A stretch of 64,000 nucleotides of DNA, taken from Alligator mississippiensis (lineage: Eukaryota; Chordata; Crocodylia; Alligatoridae). The position numbers and the translations under genes were made by a program. Numbering within the stretch: position 1 is the first letter of the stretch; every line of letters begins with the position of its first letter. The notes beneath the pieces were generated by a model. That model did no database searches. It had not been told where the DNA came from and was given only the letters and a program-made list of their open reading frames with translations. This document shows, in pieces, positions 46,640 through 59,171 of this stretch. Location: the NCBI RefSeq assembly GCF_030867095.1, contig NC_081826.1:246616251-246680250 (forward strand), read 5' to 3'.

Positions 46640-47131
46640 ACAGGCTTGTCTTAATATAGGGTTTTCCCAGACATGTCCTCTTTTTTGGCCCCTGGTCCTC
46701 CATCTGGGTGGGATTTTTAAAATGCAAGCAAATGTCCGAGTTTTTCTTTTGCATTTGTTTTTGCTTGGGGCTGGGGGCAGCGAGGCAAGCTGATTGGCTG
46801 TAGGGAGATCACATGCTCTGCTTGCAAGGCCCCAGCAGCTGCTGGCAGGCGAGTGTGTATGTGTGTGCATGTGCGTGTGCGTGTGTGCATGCCTGGGTGA
46901 CCTGAATGGACAGCAGGGCTGGGAGGGAGTAAGAGGCTGTGGGTTGAGAATGAGGTGAACTGGCAAGACTGGGAAGTACTGAGGGGATTGCAGGGCAGGA
47001 GAGCAGGGCACCATCAGGGCTAAGAGGGCAGGGGGCATATCACTGCCCCCCACAACCATATACCCCTTTCCTCTCTCCTTGCCCTCTCCCCCACAGGTGT
47101 CCTCTTTTTTGAAGTTGAAAAATATGGCAAT
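46640..47131. repeat. Probable DNA element with TCCTCTTTTTT ends
   Basis: The left side has ACATGTCCTCTTTTTTGGCC and the right side GGTGTCCTCTTTTTTGAAG, bordering a GC-rich centre with a (TG)n stretch at 46,853-46,890. The sequence recalls a common sauropsid repeat, but class and exact ends are not established. The 191-codon minus-strand frame here is a shadow of composition. Confidence 0.35.
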
Positions 47132-47235
47132 TTCAAGACAATTTGAATTGATACAGTGTTTATATTTAAAGCACAAGAGATACAATTTGAATGGTGAGCA
47201 TAAGGAGCAGGAAGCCTACTACCATGCGTGTTAAA

Positions 47236-47345
47236 AGATAAGACCATAAGAAGTATCATACTGGGTCAGACCAGTGATCCATCTAGTTCTATATCCTTTC
47301 TCAGCAAGTGGCAAGTAGAGGGGAGTGTATGAATGAGGAATATCT
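47236..47345 (-). mobile_element. CR1/L3 3' end, antisense
   Basis: ACCATAAGAAGTATCATACT then GGGTCAGACCAGTGATCCAT and CAGCAAGTGGCAAG are the complement of the L3-type CR1 tail. Confidence 0.75.
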
Positions 47346-48444
47346 AGAATGATCAAATTGTCTTTTTTCCCATCAAAACATTTGGAAATTCCCTTTGTTT
47401 CTAGATTCAGCATGAAACCCTACTGAGCTTCCTAACACATACAATATATATTCCTGTGTACGTTTTTCAAGGGTGAAACATTGCATTTGAAAGGTTTTAT
47501 TTTCTCAATATTTCAAAAATAAAACTGTATCCAGGTGGTAAAAAATGAAAATAAAACCAAAATGATACTCTGGAAGAAATCTTACAGTGAGGGAAACTAA
47601 ATTATCCTATGGTGGTGCCATACCAGCATATATACAAGTTACATTCTTGTTATTTATGTGCCTTAGCATTGAGATGTCAGATTTCTGCTTAACTGCCCAT
47701 TATGGATAGAGAACATCATGCCTGAATAATAGGTGTGCTATCAGTGCAGGCAGCAGTACTGATCTGGTAGTGATAGTTAAAGAAACAAATGCTATCTGCT
47801 CCTATTTCACAGCTGAGATTAGTTAAAGCTGAGAACAGATTAAATAGCTACTCATCACTGCTTGAATCCAAGCTGCAGAATAATTAAAAACTAGCAATTA
47901 TACTTTCAGTTGATTATGAATGAGATGAGAGAGAAAAGATCAGTCTGAGATAAAGCTTTAGTAACTGCTCTGAGATAGAACAACTGACTTTCCCGTTAAA
48001 ATACTTAGTGTGTGTGGACACAGGAAGGCTTAGAGCCCTTCTGAAAGGGAAACGAAGGGCAAAAGCTGGTTCATTCTAATTGTTATGCATGAATATGCTA
48101 ATATGCTTATATGCTCCAACTTTATCACTATTACATCCAGGGTTAAAGTTGGAGCAGGTTTGCTACATTTGAATCATTATCAGTTTGTTTACACATACCA
48201 ATTAGAAGGTACTAGCTGCTGCCTTTTTCAAACATTCCCCTTTAGAAAAGGCTCTGAGCAATCCTGTATCCACACCTAGCATATCTCTAAAAGTTTACAG
48301 CCTATTCCAAAACAGTGGAAATTGGGTTGAATTTGGGTGTCGAGGGAAAATTTAACAATCTGGAAGTAACTATTAGTGTTTTGTGTAGGCAAGTTTGTTT
48401 TTTTTTTGTTTTGTTTTTATCTGTAAGCATGTGTGAAATAAAAT
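47346..48444. other. Unassigned AT-rich interval
   Basis: No gene or repeat recognised. Confidence 0.45.
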
Positions 48445-48810
48445 TTAGATATCACTGTATTTACTCAACTCCAACAGAGGCCTTCTTCCCCAAACACTAG
48501 CTTCTGGAAATTGGAGTACACATCTTGAATGAAGAAATGCACAGGCTAATCATGTGAGAACCAAATTGTCTACCCCTTCTTCTCAAACCAGGTGGGCAGT
48601 CAGAAGTGCCTGTCACTTCTGGTAGGTAGGGGGTTAACAGAGCAGCCATAAGTTTCTGTGCTGTTCTTACAACAGCTGCTTGTGTTTTGCCTGCAAAAAT
48701 ACTTTCCACTATTTTCAAAGAAAGATCATTTTCCCCAGTTCCTCCTTCCAGAAACAGGGTGCATATCTTATTCGGGGGAAAATGGTAAGCAAAAAAATAT
48801 GGTAATTTAA
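48445..48810. mobile_element. Possible DNA element with CACTGTATTTACTC ends
   Basis: It begins ATCACTGTATTTACTC. The complement of the right end is TTACCATATTTTTTTGCTTA, similar to the CACCGTATTTACTC termini seen in vertebrate DNA elements. Ends are diverged, and no transposase frame is present. Confidence 0.35.
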
Positions 48811-49199
48811 ACTGTTAATGAAAACGTAGAGGCTCATTCTAAATTGTATATATAGTAGGACACCATATTTATGAAGAGATAATTAAAAAAAAAGTTGCTA
48901 AGAATGCTTTTGTTAGTAGGGTTTTTGTTTATTTAGTTTTGTTTTAAAAGGAGGAAGCTACTCATTTTATGCAAAATTCAAACAAACATTTCCTCCAGCC
49001 TCCAAGGTAGATCTGATATATTTTATAGTAGTTTAATAGCATTTAAATATTTTGCTAACAGTAAAATGGAAGAGGTTAGGATATAATTACCTTTTCTGTG
49101 TGGGTTTCATATTAGCTTTGTAATTATGATCCATTATTTCACACATTATATTCACCAAATTCAAGCACAAATATAGTTCAGAAAAGTCATGTTGATCTA

Positions 49200-49925
49200 A
49201 ACATGTTGATGCCATTTTCCCTTTGAAGATTAAATCACTTCACTTCTATATAGAATGTATACAGAATTTTGTTGAGTATTTCCTGTATCTCAGAAGCCCT
49301 CTCTCACAGAAGGCTTACGTTGACAAAGAAATCCAACATTGCCTCAAATCTGCAGCTGAGACATGGACAATGTATAGGAGATGCATCCGGTTACTGGAAA
49401 AGTACCATCAATGTTGCCTGTGCAAGATCCTTTGAATCCAGTGGGTAGACAGATGCATCAACATTAGTGTCCTCTCACAAGCAAACACCATGAGCATTGA
49501 GGTGATGATCATCCTACATTAACTTGGTTGTGTTACCCATGCAAGCTTTATTCTCTCAGCTCAGTCAAGGTGTATGCTCAAGAGGAAGGCAGAGAAGGCC
49601 AACTTGAAAAAAATGCAATATTGATAACTCATGGGAGACTATTGTCCAGGACTGCCACAAATGGAGGATGTCTGCTGTGAGCATCTCAGTACTTTGAAAC
49701 CTTATAATGACAACAGGAGAGTGACATATGGGAGCAGCAGAAACATCATGTCCTGGACTAAACCAAGAACCTAGAGCCACCCAGCCCACATGAAAACATA
49801 TACCCAAGCTGCAACAGAGTCTGTCAATCCCAGATAGACCTCATCAGCCATCTTCAGACCCACCAATAAGACAATCATGGAAGACAATCAACCTCGATTG
49901 CAAGGGATTGACAATGATGATACAT
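49200..49925 (+). mobile_element. Non-CR1 LINE, 3' end
   Basis: It carries the end of an RT-containing ORF (49,223-49,435, then shifted frames) and runs to a GACAATGATGATAC tail. Around 49,600-49,640 the text corresponds to K-x-N-L-K-K-x-Q-Y-x-L-x-x-W-E-type sequence. At about 49,808-49,860 a C2H2-like segment C-N-R-V-C...H-L-Q-T-H is present. This order (RT thumb, then a terminal zinc-finger-like motif) is known in some non-LTR elements. The clade is not assigned. Confidence 0.6.
49223..49435 (+). pseudogene. LINE RT C-terminal fragment
   Basis: AETWTMYRRCIRLLEKYHQC ends at a stop after CLCKIL. The next bases continue the same protein as IQWVDRCINISVLSQANT, so the stop is an in-frame mutation. 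The ETW-x-x-Y-x-R-x-I-x-x-L-E-x-x-H-Q pattern is widespread at the RT end of non-LTR retrotransposons. It is not CR1. Confidence 0.65.
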
Positions 49926-52434
49926 GTTATTTGTAAATCTGGACATTTTTCTTTTAAGTATTTGCTATTTTGCAAGAATATTTTCTTTAGCCTCTGTCTA
50001 AAGAACCTGAAAAAAATCAAGTTCTTTACATTTCAGAACTGTGGTAATAACAAAGCACTATATTCATCTTCAAATCCTAAAAGTACTTATGTGCATGTGA
50101 CAATTAATTCAGTAGAACCACTCACGTGCAAAGTTGCTCAGTTGTCTAAGTTAATAGGATAGAATCAAGAAGACTAAGTCCTTAAGTGTGGAAAACAGAG
50201 ATAAGGAAACTCTAGGAAAAGGTGTTCTCACACTTCAAGTAAGAATTTCAGGGCTCTAATCTTTAATAATATTGTTTTGTTTTGTCTTTATGGAAGGAAG
50301 GCAGGAAGGAAGGTTTTTCTTTATCTTTAAGTTTTTTATTTCTGTTTTTGAAATACTCTTCAGGTCATGAGCAGGAAATTGCTATTGGTTCCAGTTATTA
50401 AAAGAAAAGAAGGAATAAACTGCAGTCTTCATTAATCATATCTAATCAAATAGAAGAGAAAAATGTTGGCACCTATCTATCCACCCAGGATTTCAAGTTT
50501 CATAGTTAAGATGTAAAGAAAATGGCTGTTGTCAGAGAATAGACATTTACTAGCTAGTGAAAGGGCAAAAGGACAAGGAACGCTGCAATGCAAAGGAGGT
50601 ATATTTTTGTACCGGTGTGAGACTCTAACATGGGACTTCCATTGATCCAAAACAGAACACTGTTCTTCCAAACTATTTAAAATTGTATGTGTGTCCCATT
50701 TTATAGACATGTATATTTGTGTCCTTGGGCCATAATTTTCAAACGCTCAAATATATACTTGTGTGTGTAGATGTGTGTATTTGCATGTTTGAGTAAGGAT
50801 TTTCAAAACCTTTGCAAAATAAATTATCAGTCCTGCTTCTTTACTTGTGATTGTTTTTTGAAAGTTCCAACATAAAAAAACAACCCCCCACAAAAAAAAC
50901 CCTTTAATTTTTTTCCATAATGAAACCTAAATATTGCTATTGATGAAAGTATAAGTTTAATACAGCTGTGTCAACTGAAGTTACTCAGATGTTCCATGAC
51001 CATCAACCTAAAACATGCTTATGAATCTTGCCAGCCTACCAGTTCTTTAATTTTGGCTGTATCACAAAACATATTTTCAATTGATTTGTCCATCGATAGG
51101 AAAAACTGAGTCATATTGTTTCCCTTATGTTAAATGCTTTAACATTAAAATGCACTATGCAACACTCCCTTTCTGGACACTTCATTTATGCTATAGCCTA
51201 CAGCACTGCAGTTGCATTCATGTTCTGGGAAGAATTGCTTATTTACCCTTCTGACTTGATATAAAAGGAAAGTTTCTAATCTGAAATTCAAGACATACAT
51301 CATTGCATACCTTGAAAAATCCACCACTGCAAATCGGTACACAAGCATAGTAGCTATTTTTGAGATATACAGATTTGTGTATTATAATAGTTATGAGATT
51401 AGAATTGCATTCTGAGAAATACTGAGAAATAAGAGTAGGTCAAAAAGAAGAGGAAGGAGAAAACCAGGAACAATAAATAGGTGATAAAGTTAAAGATAGA
51501 TTTTGTTGATTTCTGTCCTGATTTGCCAAGTAAATTAGACATCCTGCAGTTTTTCTTGTCCAAGTCATGTCATTTCCAAACAAATGGTCTTAGTAGTAAA
51601 AACAAATAAATCACATATAAAATTAAAGTGAAAGTTAAACCAAGAAATCAATGTCATGTTTGCCGTTTACCAGGTTAAATTTTCTCCTCAATCAGAAGAA
51701 CTTGGAATTAATGAACAGACTTTTATCATTCTCTCAAGATCCTTGGGAAATGGAGCTTTCTACCAGTAGCGTTTTCCTCCAAATATTTCTCTGATATGTG
51801 GTAGAATATGTACTTTCTTACACAGTTATAAATGAGTACAATAATTTTCTTTTTGAATATATAAAATATGGGGGAGGAGGGGGGAAAGAGAGAGAGAGAG
51901 AATGCAAAAGAAGTAATTTAAAGTTTCACTATTCCGGGCAATTAAGCTGTTTTCAATAATCTCTGTAGTAGTCTAGCAAATGTTTCATTCAATATAATTT
52001 GGATAAAAAAGGGGAGAGTTGCTTAGTTACATCTTTAATAAATGATGTCCTGATGAATCTACTCAAGTGTCACTGTCAACTGAGTTTCACATTTCCCATC
52101 ATCCTAATAACCAGCTAGCAACTGGAGAACATATATAAAATTGGTTTGCCATTTGCAAAGCTTCAGTGAAATGACTGATGCCCTCTGTGACATAATTGTA
52201 ACCACAATTCTGAAGCACCAAGATTTATAAGAAATATGTGCTGAGATCACATTTCTACATTTAACTATAGAACTAACATTTATGCCATTTATTACAATGT
52301 GAAATGAAGCAAAAATTAAGGACCAATAAAGGATACCATTAAGCCTATAAGAAGGTTGAAAACATGAACTTAAATTAAAACTTATAGTAAATTTCGTATC
52401 TATTACTTTTCAGCAAACCTTCATTATCATCATC
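49926..52434. other. Unassigned AT-rich interval
   Basis: Contains a (GGAA)n-like stretch at 50,293-50,315 and (GA)n at 51,887-51,901. No gene is supported. Confidence 0.45.
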
Positions 52435-52439
52435 ACTAT

Positions 52440-53226
52440 TGTAGCAGGGCACTGAGATGTACCTGCTTCTTTAAGGCTGAAGCAGCGTAGCCAGCAGAGC
52501 TTCCCAGCTGCGCGTACCATGGTAACAACATAAAGAGGTAATTGGGTAGCATGACCAGAAGGAGGCAGGGTTGTGGGACATATAAGCTCAGGGCTGGAGA
52601 TAGCAAGGTACCCTCTCTCTGTCAACTGTTAGAGATGCTGGTCCTGCATGTGAAAACTGCCTGAGAACCAGTGCTGCCTGCTTTGCTACTCAAGTGCTGC
52701 AAGATTCCAGAAGCTTCTCAGGTACCTAGGGCTATGGACATGCTGCCTAAAGGTTGGAAATTTGTTCCTTTATCAATAACAACAGTGCTATGTTTCTTTA
52801 ATGTTTAAGTTATAGCCTAGGGGCTTATGCTTGTGTTTTCTTAACACTGGAAGACCAGAATGAGGCTATAAGGGGAGGTTTGGAGGCCTCATCAATGCCT
52901 GAAGAAATGGCCTCATAATGTTGGTAGACTTAGTGACAGGCACACAAAGAGTGAGATGCCCTAGTGCCAGAGGGGCACAGATACAGGGATGTAGAAAGCC
53001 AAGCACCAGAGGGGCTCAGAACTGATAGATAGTAGTAACACCTGCGAGACTTGGGACATGATAAAGGTGTAAACCCTAGACAGCGGGATATTAAAAGGAC
53101 AGCCTCTTGCCTAGAAATAAGTTATTCATTACATTGAAGACATGGCAGGAAAGATAGGTGGGCAGACTGCCCAGAAAGGCGAGCGGGCCATTGTGACAAC
53201 CAGCCTTGAGAAACCCACCTGTTACA
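52440..53226 (+). mobile_element. Solo LTR, distinct family
   Basis: It starts TGTAGCAGGGCAC and ends CACCTGTTACA (inverted TGTAGCA/TGTAACA). Perfect ACTAT duplications flank it at 52,435-52,439 and 53,227-53,231. A TATA-like ACATATAAGCTC near 52,577-52,588 fits a short U3 read on the plus strand. It is 787 bp, with no internal genes. The 5-bp duplication fits several LTR groups, so I do not name one. Confidence 0.72.
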
Positions 53227-53231
53227 ACTAT

Positions 53232-56200
53232 CAAAGAAATAAGAACAAAAGTAGAAAATTACTGGACTTGATTCAAGGGTATTGCAACAGGTCTGGGTAC
53301 ATACAGAAGTTACATTTAGATTGACTTAACTGCTTGTGTACAGATCCTGCTTGTAGGGAGTAAAGGTAAATCGGGGAGAGAGAGGAGTGGGCAGGGGACC
53401 AGAGGGTGTATGAGGGGAGATAGCAGCAGCTGCTGCTCTCTGCCTTTCCTTTCCTTCCCCCACTGCTTCTATCACCCTTTCCCTACATTCACCCACTCCC
53501 CCATCCTCATGTTATTCTACGATGAATAACCCCGCTTCCCCCCAAATTAAATATGAGGAGGCATCTCATCTTAGAATCAAGTGAATATGTTATTTTCATT
53601 AATAGGGAAAGCCCTATCTAAGTTTGTTCACCTGTGGGGGTGAATAAACTTAGCTTGGGACTAGGTCAGCCCGATCAATTGAACACTTGTACACATTCAA
53701 AGAGGAGCCCTAGGACTAGGAAAGCCCACTCATTCCAGCTCTTCCTACTTTCCCTTACCCTTATCAGGATATTTTTAATCTCCTACCACTGTACCTTTGG
53801 ACAGAACCTCCCAACAGACCCATCAAACCCTGCTGCTGGTCCAGTAGCTCTCCTGGTCCCACTTACCCCTACCTCCACCCTGAGCTACTTAATCTGGTTT
53901 CCCCATGCAGCAACCAGGACTGGGGCATGTCTGTGCATACCATCCATGGCCTACATTCATGAGACTTAAAGTGGGAATTGGTAAAAAGAAGTGCAAGAAT
54001 AATTTTAACCCTTCAACTCTTATGCTAGAGTAATTTAGGTATTCATCAGAATATATTTTGGACTCTTCACCTCAATTTCCTTTGTAAGGAAGTCTGTGCT
54101 TCTTTGATAATTAGGAGAATTTGACCATCAACTTTCCAGCCAAATACTTCCTTTCACAGGCTAATAAAGGGATTTATTTTACCCTCTAACCTATGAAAAA
54201 ATAACACGTCTTCTGGGGTCAAATAAATGTAGAAAGCAACAACCCCAAACAATGTTTAACAAAACAAGTCCTTCAGCCCTCATTGCATCAGAGACTGACC
54301 ACTTTGGGACTCAGGTCAAGGAGTTAAATAGCCTGGTTGTCCTATGTGAAGAGTTTTTACTCCATTTCACAAACTTCACCATGACTTTCCATTGCAACAG
54401 CAAGCATCCTTAGGACATAACCGTGACACAGCTGCCTCTACTAAATCCAGGACTGCCCTATTCCATTGTTTCCTTAATCCTTACCCTAGCTACCCTTGCA
54501 CAGAAAAAACAAAACAATATTTTGCTTGCTTGCTTATTTAGCAGACCACGAGCAGATTGCTACTTTTACTAGGTAAGCCCTCTTACTGAAAAGAAACAGC
54601 TTATATGTTTCCATAGCATGTATATGTCTCGCTTCCTAAGAAAACAGTTCCATCTGTGAATTACAACACTCAAGAAATGTTAGCCTCAAAGAGTCAATAA
54701 AAGCCACCTATTAAGAATGCCAATAAGAGTGTCGGTGAGACCAGTCCAAATCTTTGCATCTCATAAGAACTATTTGTTCATTATACCTTTGTACATATTA
54801 ACCTAGAAAAGTTCCTGAACTAGACCTTTGATGAAGCTTTACTGATTTGAATGGCTTCATACTGTTTCTCCTAAATAGGGGCAATTTTATCCATAGTGTA
54901 ATAAATGAATTTACTAAGAAATCTGTTTAATATAGGAATGTATGTTAGTGGAAGAATTTCACTGTACTTTAACAATAATATGGGTTTTTTTTGTGTCCAT
55001 GCATGTTTATGGACCTTGTATAACAAATGCTTTCTTTTATTTGTTAAGCCATAATACTTAAAAAAATTGTCATTGTTTTAATAACTCCTTCCCTGTACAC
55101 TTTTGCTTCTGTTAAACTGAATAAAAGCTCTGTACTGCACCTGTGAAATGCTCTTCTGACTTCATAAAGGAGATGCTAAAAAATGTATGTCTGACACAGG
55201 CCAGTTTTTGTTGAGTGTTTGTGAGCCTTCAGCAATGGTTAGGAAGCTCACTGTTAAGAAATAAAAAGAGAATATAACCATTGTAGCTATTAGCATTCTA
55301 GTACTGGCATTAGAGATTTGAGATGCATATACACTGGCATAAGTGAAGAATTTATTCAAATCAATCAAATGCCTATTGCCTAAAGAGGATTTAGGCAGAA
55401 TTTAGATGTCTAAGGTACAAAGGATGTAGAATACCTATTTCACTGTCCCTGGACTGCTAGGTGCCAAATAAATTTAAGGACCTTCATTTTGGACTTTAAA
55501 GATCCCTACCTAGGTGACTAAGGCTAGGTTTAATGCATGTGCAGAAGCTCTTACCTCCTACCCAAGCTTGACTGTGATCCAAATTAAAGGTAAGAAAGTG
55601 CTTATCCTTTGCCTAAGTCCCCAAAGACAACTAGGTATGCTCAGAGCATGCCTAACACGTACAGCACAGTGAAATTCATGACAAAGCACAGTAAGTGAGA
55701 AGAAGAGAGAAGACTGACTCTGTAGCTTGGGGAAGCTGGGAAGAGTGACTTCTGAATTCCAATCCCTGATCTAAAAATTATTTATTTTGTATCCAACAGC
55801 TGCCTAACATAAAATGTGGGAATAAGTTAAGAGCAAACAAACAAAAAAAATCCCCAAGTATGTTTTTTGTCAGGAAATAAGCAAACTGGATACAGAAAGA
55901 ATAGCCCTAAACACGTTGGATGGGAGGTGCTTTCAGCTTTCATTGAAGTCAGCAGAAGTTCAGAGTTCCTGACAATTCACAGAAGGTTCTTGACGCCACT
56001 CAGAAACAGGTTTAATGGAAGAGTGGTGTATCCTCACTTAGGAAATCCTCCCATTGATGCCTATATAAAAAAAAAAATCTCACATTCTATTAACGCTAAA
56101 GTGATGGCTCTTTATAAATATGTATAATAATTAAATAAAGTAAGTAGAGAAAATAATTACTAACTGATTAACAAAATAGTAATTACTTTAAGCATAGGTG

Positions 56201-56279
56201 CCTCCTATGTTCTTGAAACATGTCTAATGAGTAATGAGATTCAGGTGACTGGCACAGTCACTTAAACATAAAAGCACAA
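53232..56279. other. Mostly unassigned; possible DNA-element end near 53,545-53,590
   Basis: CATCTCATCTTAGAATCAAG then TGAATATGTTAT resembles a terminus of an element related to 48,445. A 111-codon frame at 53,634-53,969 has no domain I recognise. The rest is AT-rich. Confidence 0.35.
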
Positions 56280-57385
56280 GAAATTAGGGCTAGAAGGGAC
56301 CTCAGGGGGTCATCTAGTCTAACACCTTGTTTAAAGCAGGACCATCCCAAACTATATTATACCAGCTAAGTCTTAACCTCCAAGGATAGAGATTCCACAA
56401 CCTCTGTGGGTAGCCTGTTCCAGTGTTTTAATAAAATCTCCTTGAAAGTTTTTCCTTATATCCAACTTCAACTTCCCTTGCTGAATATTGAGATCACTGC
56501 TCCTTGTGTCATCTGGCACCACAGACAACAGTCTAGCCCCATAGTCTTTGTAACAACCCTTCAGGCAGTTGAAGGCTGTTATTAAATCCTCCCTCAGTCT
56601 TCTCTTTTCTAGGCTGAATTAGCCCACTTCCATCAGACTCTCCTCAAGTCAGATAGCCCAGCACTCTATTTTCTTTGCCCTCTACTGGATTCTCTTCAGT
56701 TTGTCCATATCCTTTCTAAGCGGGGGGGGGGGGGGGGGGGACAAAAACTGGACACAGTACTCCAGATGTGGACTCACTAGTGTTTAATTAAGGGGAATAA
56801 TCACTTCCCTCAACCTGCTGGCAACACTCCTACTAATGTAGCCCAGTATGACACTGTCTTCTTCACAACAAGGACATACTGTTCATATTCATCTTATTGT
56901 CTACTCTAACCTTCAGGTCATTTTCTGCAGAGTTGCTGCTTAGCCAGTCAGTCCCTAGCCTGTACCAGTGCACAGGATTGTTCTGTCCTAAGAAAGGGAC
57001 AGGACTTTGCACTTGTCCTTATTGAACCTCATGAGACTTCTTTGGTCCAGTCCTCCAATTTGTCAAGCCCTCTCTGAATCCTAGCCCCACCCGCCTGTGT
57101 ATCTACTGTTCCATCCAACTTCATGTCATCTACACACTTGCTTGAGGGTGCATTCCATCACATCCTCCAAGTCCCTGATGAAGATATTGAACACAACTGA
57201 CCCCCGACTCCCCTTGCTACCGGCTGCCAACTAGACATTGAGCCATTGATTACTACCCTTTAAGCCCAATGATCCAGTCAGTTTTTTACCCACCTTACAC
57301 TCCATTCATCCAACCAACCCATACTTTGTTAATTCACTTGTGGGAATGTTGTGGGAGACTATCAAAACCTGGTTAAAGTCAGCTT
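56280..57385 (-). mobile_element. CR1 LINE, antisense
   Basis: It runs from AGGGCTAGAAGGGACCTCAG through CCAAGGATAGAGATTCCACA, CTGGACACAGTACTCCAGAT and TGTGGGAGACTATCAAAACC, that is the 3' UTR and the C-terminal half of ORF2 on the minus strand. A 19-base G-run at 56,722-56,740 is expanded inside. It closely parallels the copies at 1 and 36,985. The actual 3' tail is missing. Confidence 0.88.
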
Positions 57386-57535
57386 TGCTAACGGTACAAT
57401 AACAATCTAATTCCTGATCCCAACCATTATGCCTCCTGCCATTTCACATGGACATTTCAAGAAGTGTGATTCAGGATCAAGTACCAGATCCAAATTATAT
57501 TATTACTACTAGCCAGTGTAGGGAAAGCAAGTTGA
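57386..57535. other. Short unassigned spacer
   Basis: Nothing is supported here. Confidence 0.4.
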
Positions 57536-57915
57536 GTCGGGGACAATAATCAATTGCTTGTCAGCTCCAACCCAGGACTGTATTGTGGCCAGTTTGAGTC
57601 TCAGGTGTGGTCTTTGGGTTGGTGCTGACAATCAGCTGATTGTCAAACTCCTAGGCCCATCATCTCTGGCTGGGTTGCCAGGTGTGGGTGATCAGGGACC
57701 AAATGGCTTCCTCCCCTGGGGACTTTAAACCCCAGTGGAAGTCTCTGATCCTCTGTGCCCAACAGTCTGGCCAGAGGTGTGAGACACAACATTTAAAGTT
57801 CCCAGCAGGAGAAGCCATTCGCTCTTATCTATCCTTCTCCTGCCTGGCCAGTTTCGGAACCTTGGTGCAGTCCTGGCCCTGGGACTGACAATCAGATGAT
57901 ATTCAGCCCTGGATA
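57536..57915. mobile_element. Possible DNA element with GGGAC...TTGTCAG ends
   Basis: The left end, GGGGACAATAATCAATTGC with CTTGTCAGCTCC, is loosely inverted to the right end, GGGACTGACAATCAGATGAT with CAGCCCTG. A palindrome, CAATCAGCTGATTG, is at about 57,629. No transposase is encoded. Confidence 0.35.
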
Positions 57916-58508
57916 CACTTTAAAATTTAAAGTACCATAAAAAACAGCCATTAAATGGTCTACATTGTATATGGACCACTTGTATGGCAATTCCATTTAA
58001 TCATGGCATAAGTGTAATATGTAGAGTGGGCCTGAGTAAACTGTCTGGTATGGAAAAATTCAAAAGTAGAGGTGGTTGGTAATTTCTGACAACAGCTAGA
58101 ATTTTGTGGAAAATTACTGGCTTCAATAAATCTTTAGTGACACACAGACAGAACTTCAATGTTCTACTAGGAAGGCCAGGCTTCTTAGACTGCCCTTTCA
58201 TGTAGGCTGCCCTGAGTTCATAAACTCAAGGCCTTGCAACACTTGGGCAGGCTTCTGGGCAGGTTTGCTCAGGGAAAGGGAACTGTTGCTCTGCTCCTGT
58301 GCTTGGCAAGTAAAGAGACCAGTGTTGTCAGATTTGTTTTTAATTATAAATGTATTGCACTTCTTTAGACATATTTTAATTGCATTAGGATTATACTTTA
58401 TCCTTTACATTTTATGATCCTCTGAACAGATACTATTTGGATATTTTTGCCAATGTCAAGCATAGTACCACCTTTTCATAAAAAGAAGAAAGGGCACTTG
58501 CCTTAGGG
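57916..58508. other. Unassigned interval
   Basis: No supported gene or repeat. Confidence 0.4.
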
Positions 58509-58705
58509 CAGTATTTCCCAAAATTTTGAGATTATACAACACAACAGTAAAGTTTTACTTTATCTACCACATTTTATTTAATATTTTGGTGCTTATGCAG
58601 AAATTTGTTGGATAATACTTTGTACTAAGTTGTCCCATCCCTAGGAACCTTTTTTATCCCCCTTCCCTCCTACTCCAAGGACTCCCTATGGGTTTGGAAA
58701 CATTG
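58509..58705. mobile_element. Small hAT-like MITE
   Basis: It starts CAGTATTTCCCAAAATT and ends GGTTTGGAAACATTG, imperfectly inverted. CCTTAGGG (58,501-58,508) and CCTTAAAA (58,706-58,713) flank it, agreeing at 5 of 8. The hAT call is tentative. Confidence 0.45.
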
Positions 58706-58715
58706 CCTTAAAATT

Positions 58716-59018
58716 GAGGTCAGCAACATGTGACCTGTGGGCTGGAACTAACCCTCAGAGTCACTACATCCAGCCCACAGAGCTGGCCTCAATGGTGTCT
58801 CAGTAGTGGAGGATCTGGCAGCATTCTAGTTAACCTGCCTCTCTGCCAGGACTGGGTAGTGAGGAGCTGCACCATGGCTGGCTGGTAGGGATCTGCACCC
58901 ATGCCACAGGTGGGGACTGGGAAGAATTGGCAGCATTGGCAGCTGGGTCAGAACAAAGGCTCACCCCAAACCTGAGCTAAATTGTTCTGCTCAGCCCTGA
59001 AAAGTTGCTGGCTACTGC
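58716..59018. mobile_element. hAT-Charlie-like element
   Basis: AGGTCAGCAACATGTGACCT then GTGGGCTGGAACTAACC is the recognisable start of the Charlie group, which usually begins CAGGGGTCGGCAACCT; the right end GTTGCTGGCTACTGCC is its inverted match. It abuts the preceding MITE. Confidence 0.5.
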
Positions 59019-59064
59019 CATAAAGGATAAGTCACCACCTTCTTTGTACTGTGTAAATGGTGCA

Positions 59065-59095
59065 AAAAATAAATAAATAAATAAATAAATAAATA
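59065..59095. repeat. (AAAT)n microsatellite
   Basis: About seven AAAT units. Confidence 0.95.
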
Positions 59096-59171
59096 CCAGA
59101 TTGGAATCTGTCCACTGAAATATGCTCTATTCCTGTTGTTTGTTCTCTCAGATCAAATAAGACATGGACAA

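Noticed and set aside
46610..47185. 191-codon minus-strand frame
   Set aside because: It spans a probable DNA element including a (TG)n tract that encodes His-Thr repeats; no gene signal.
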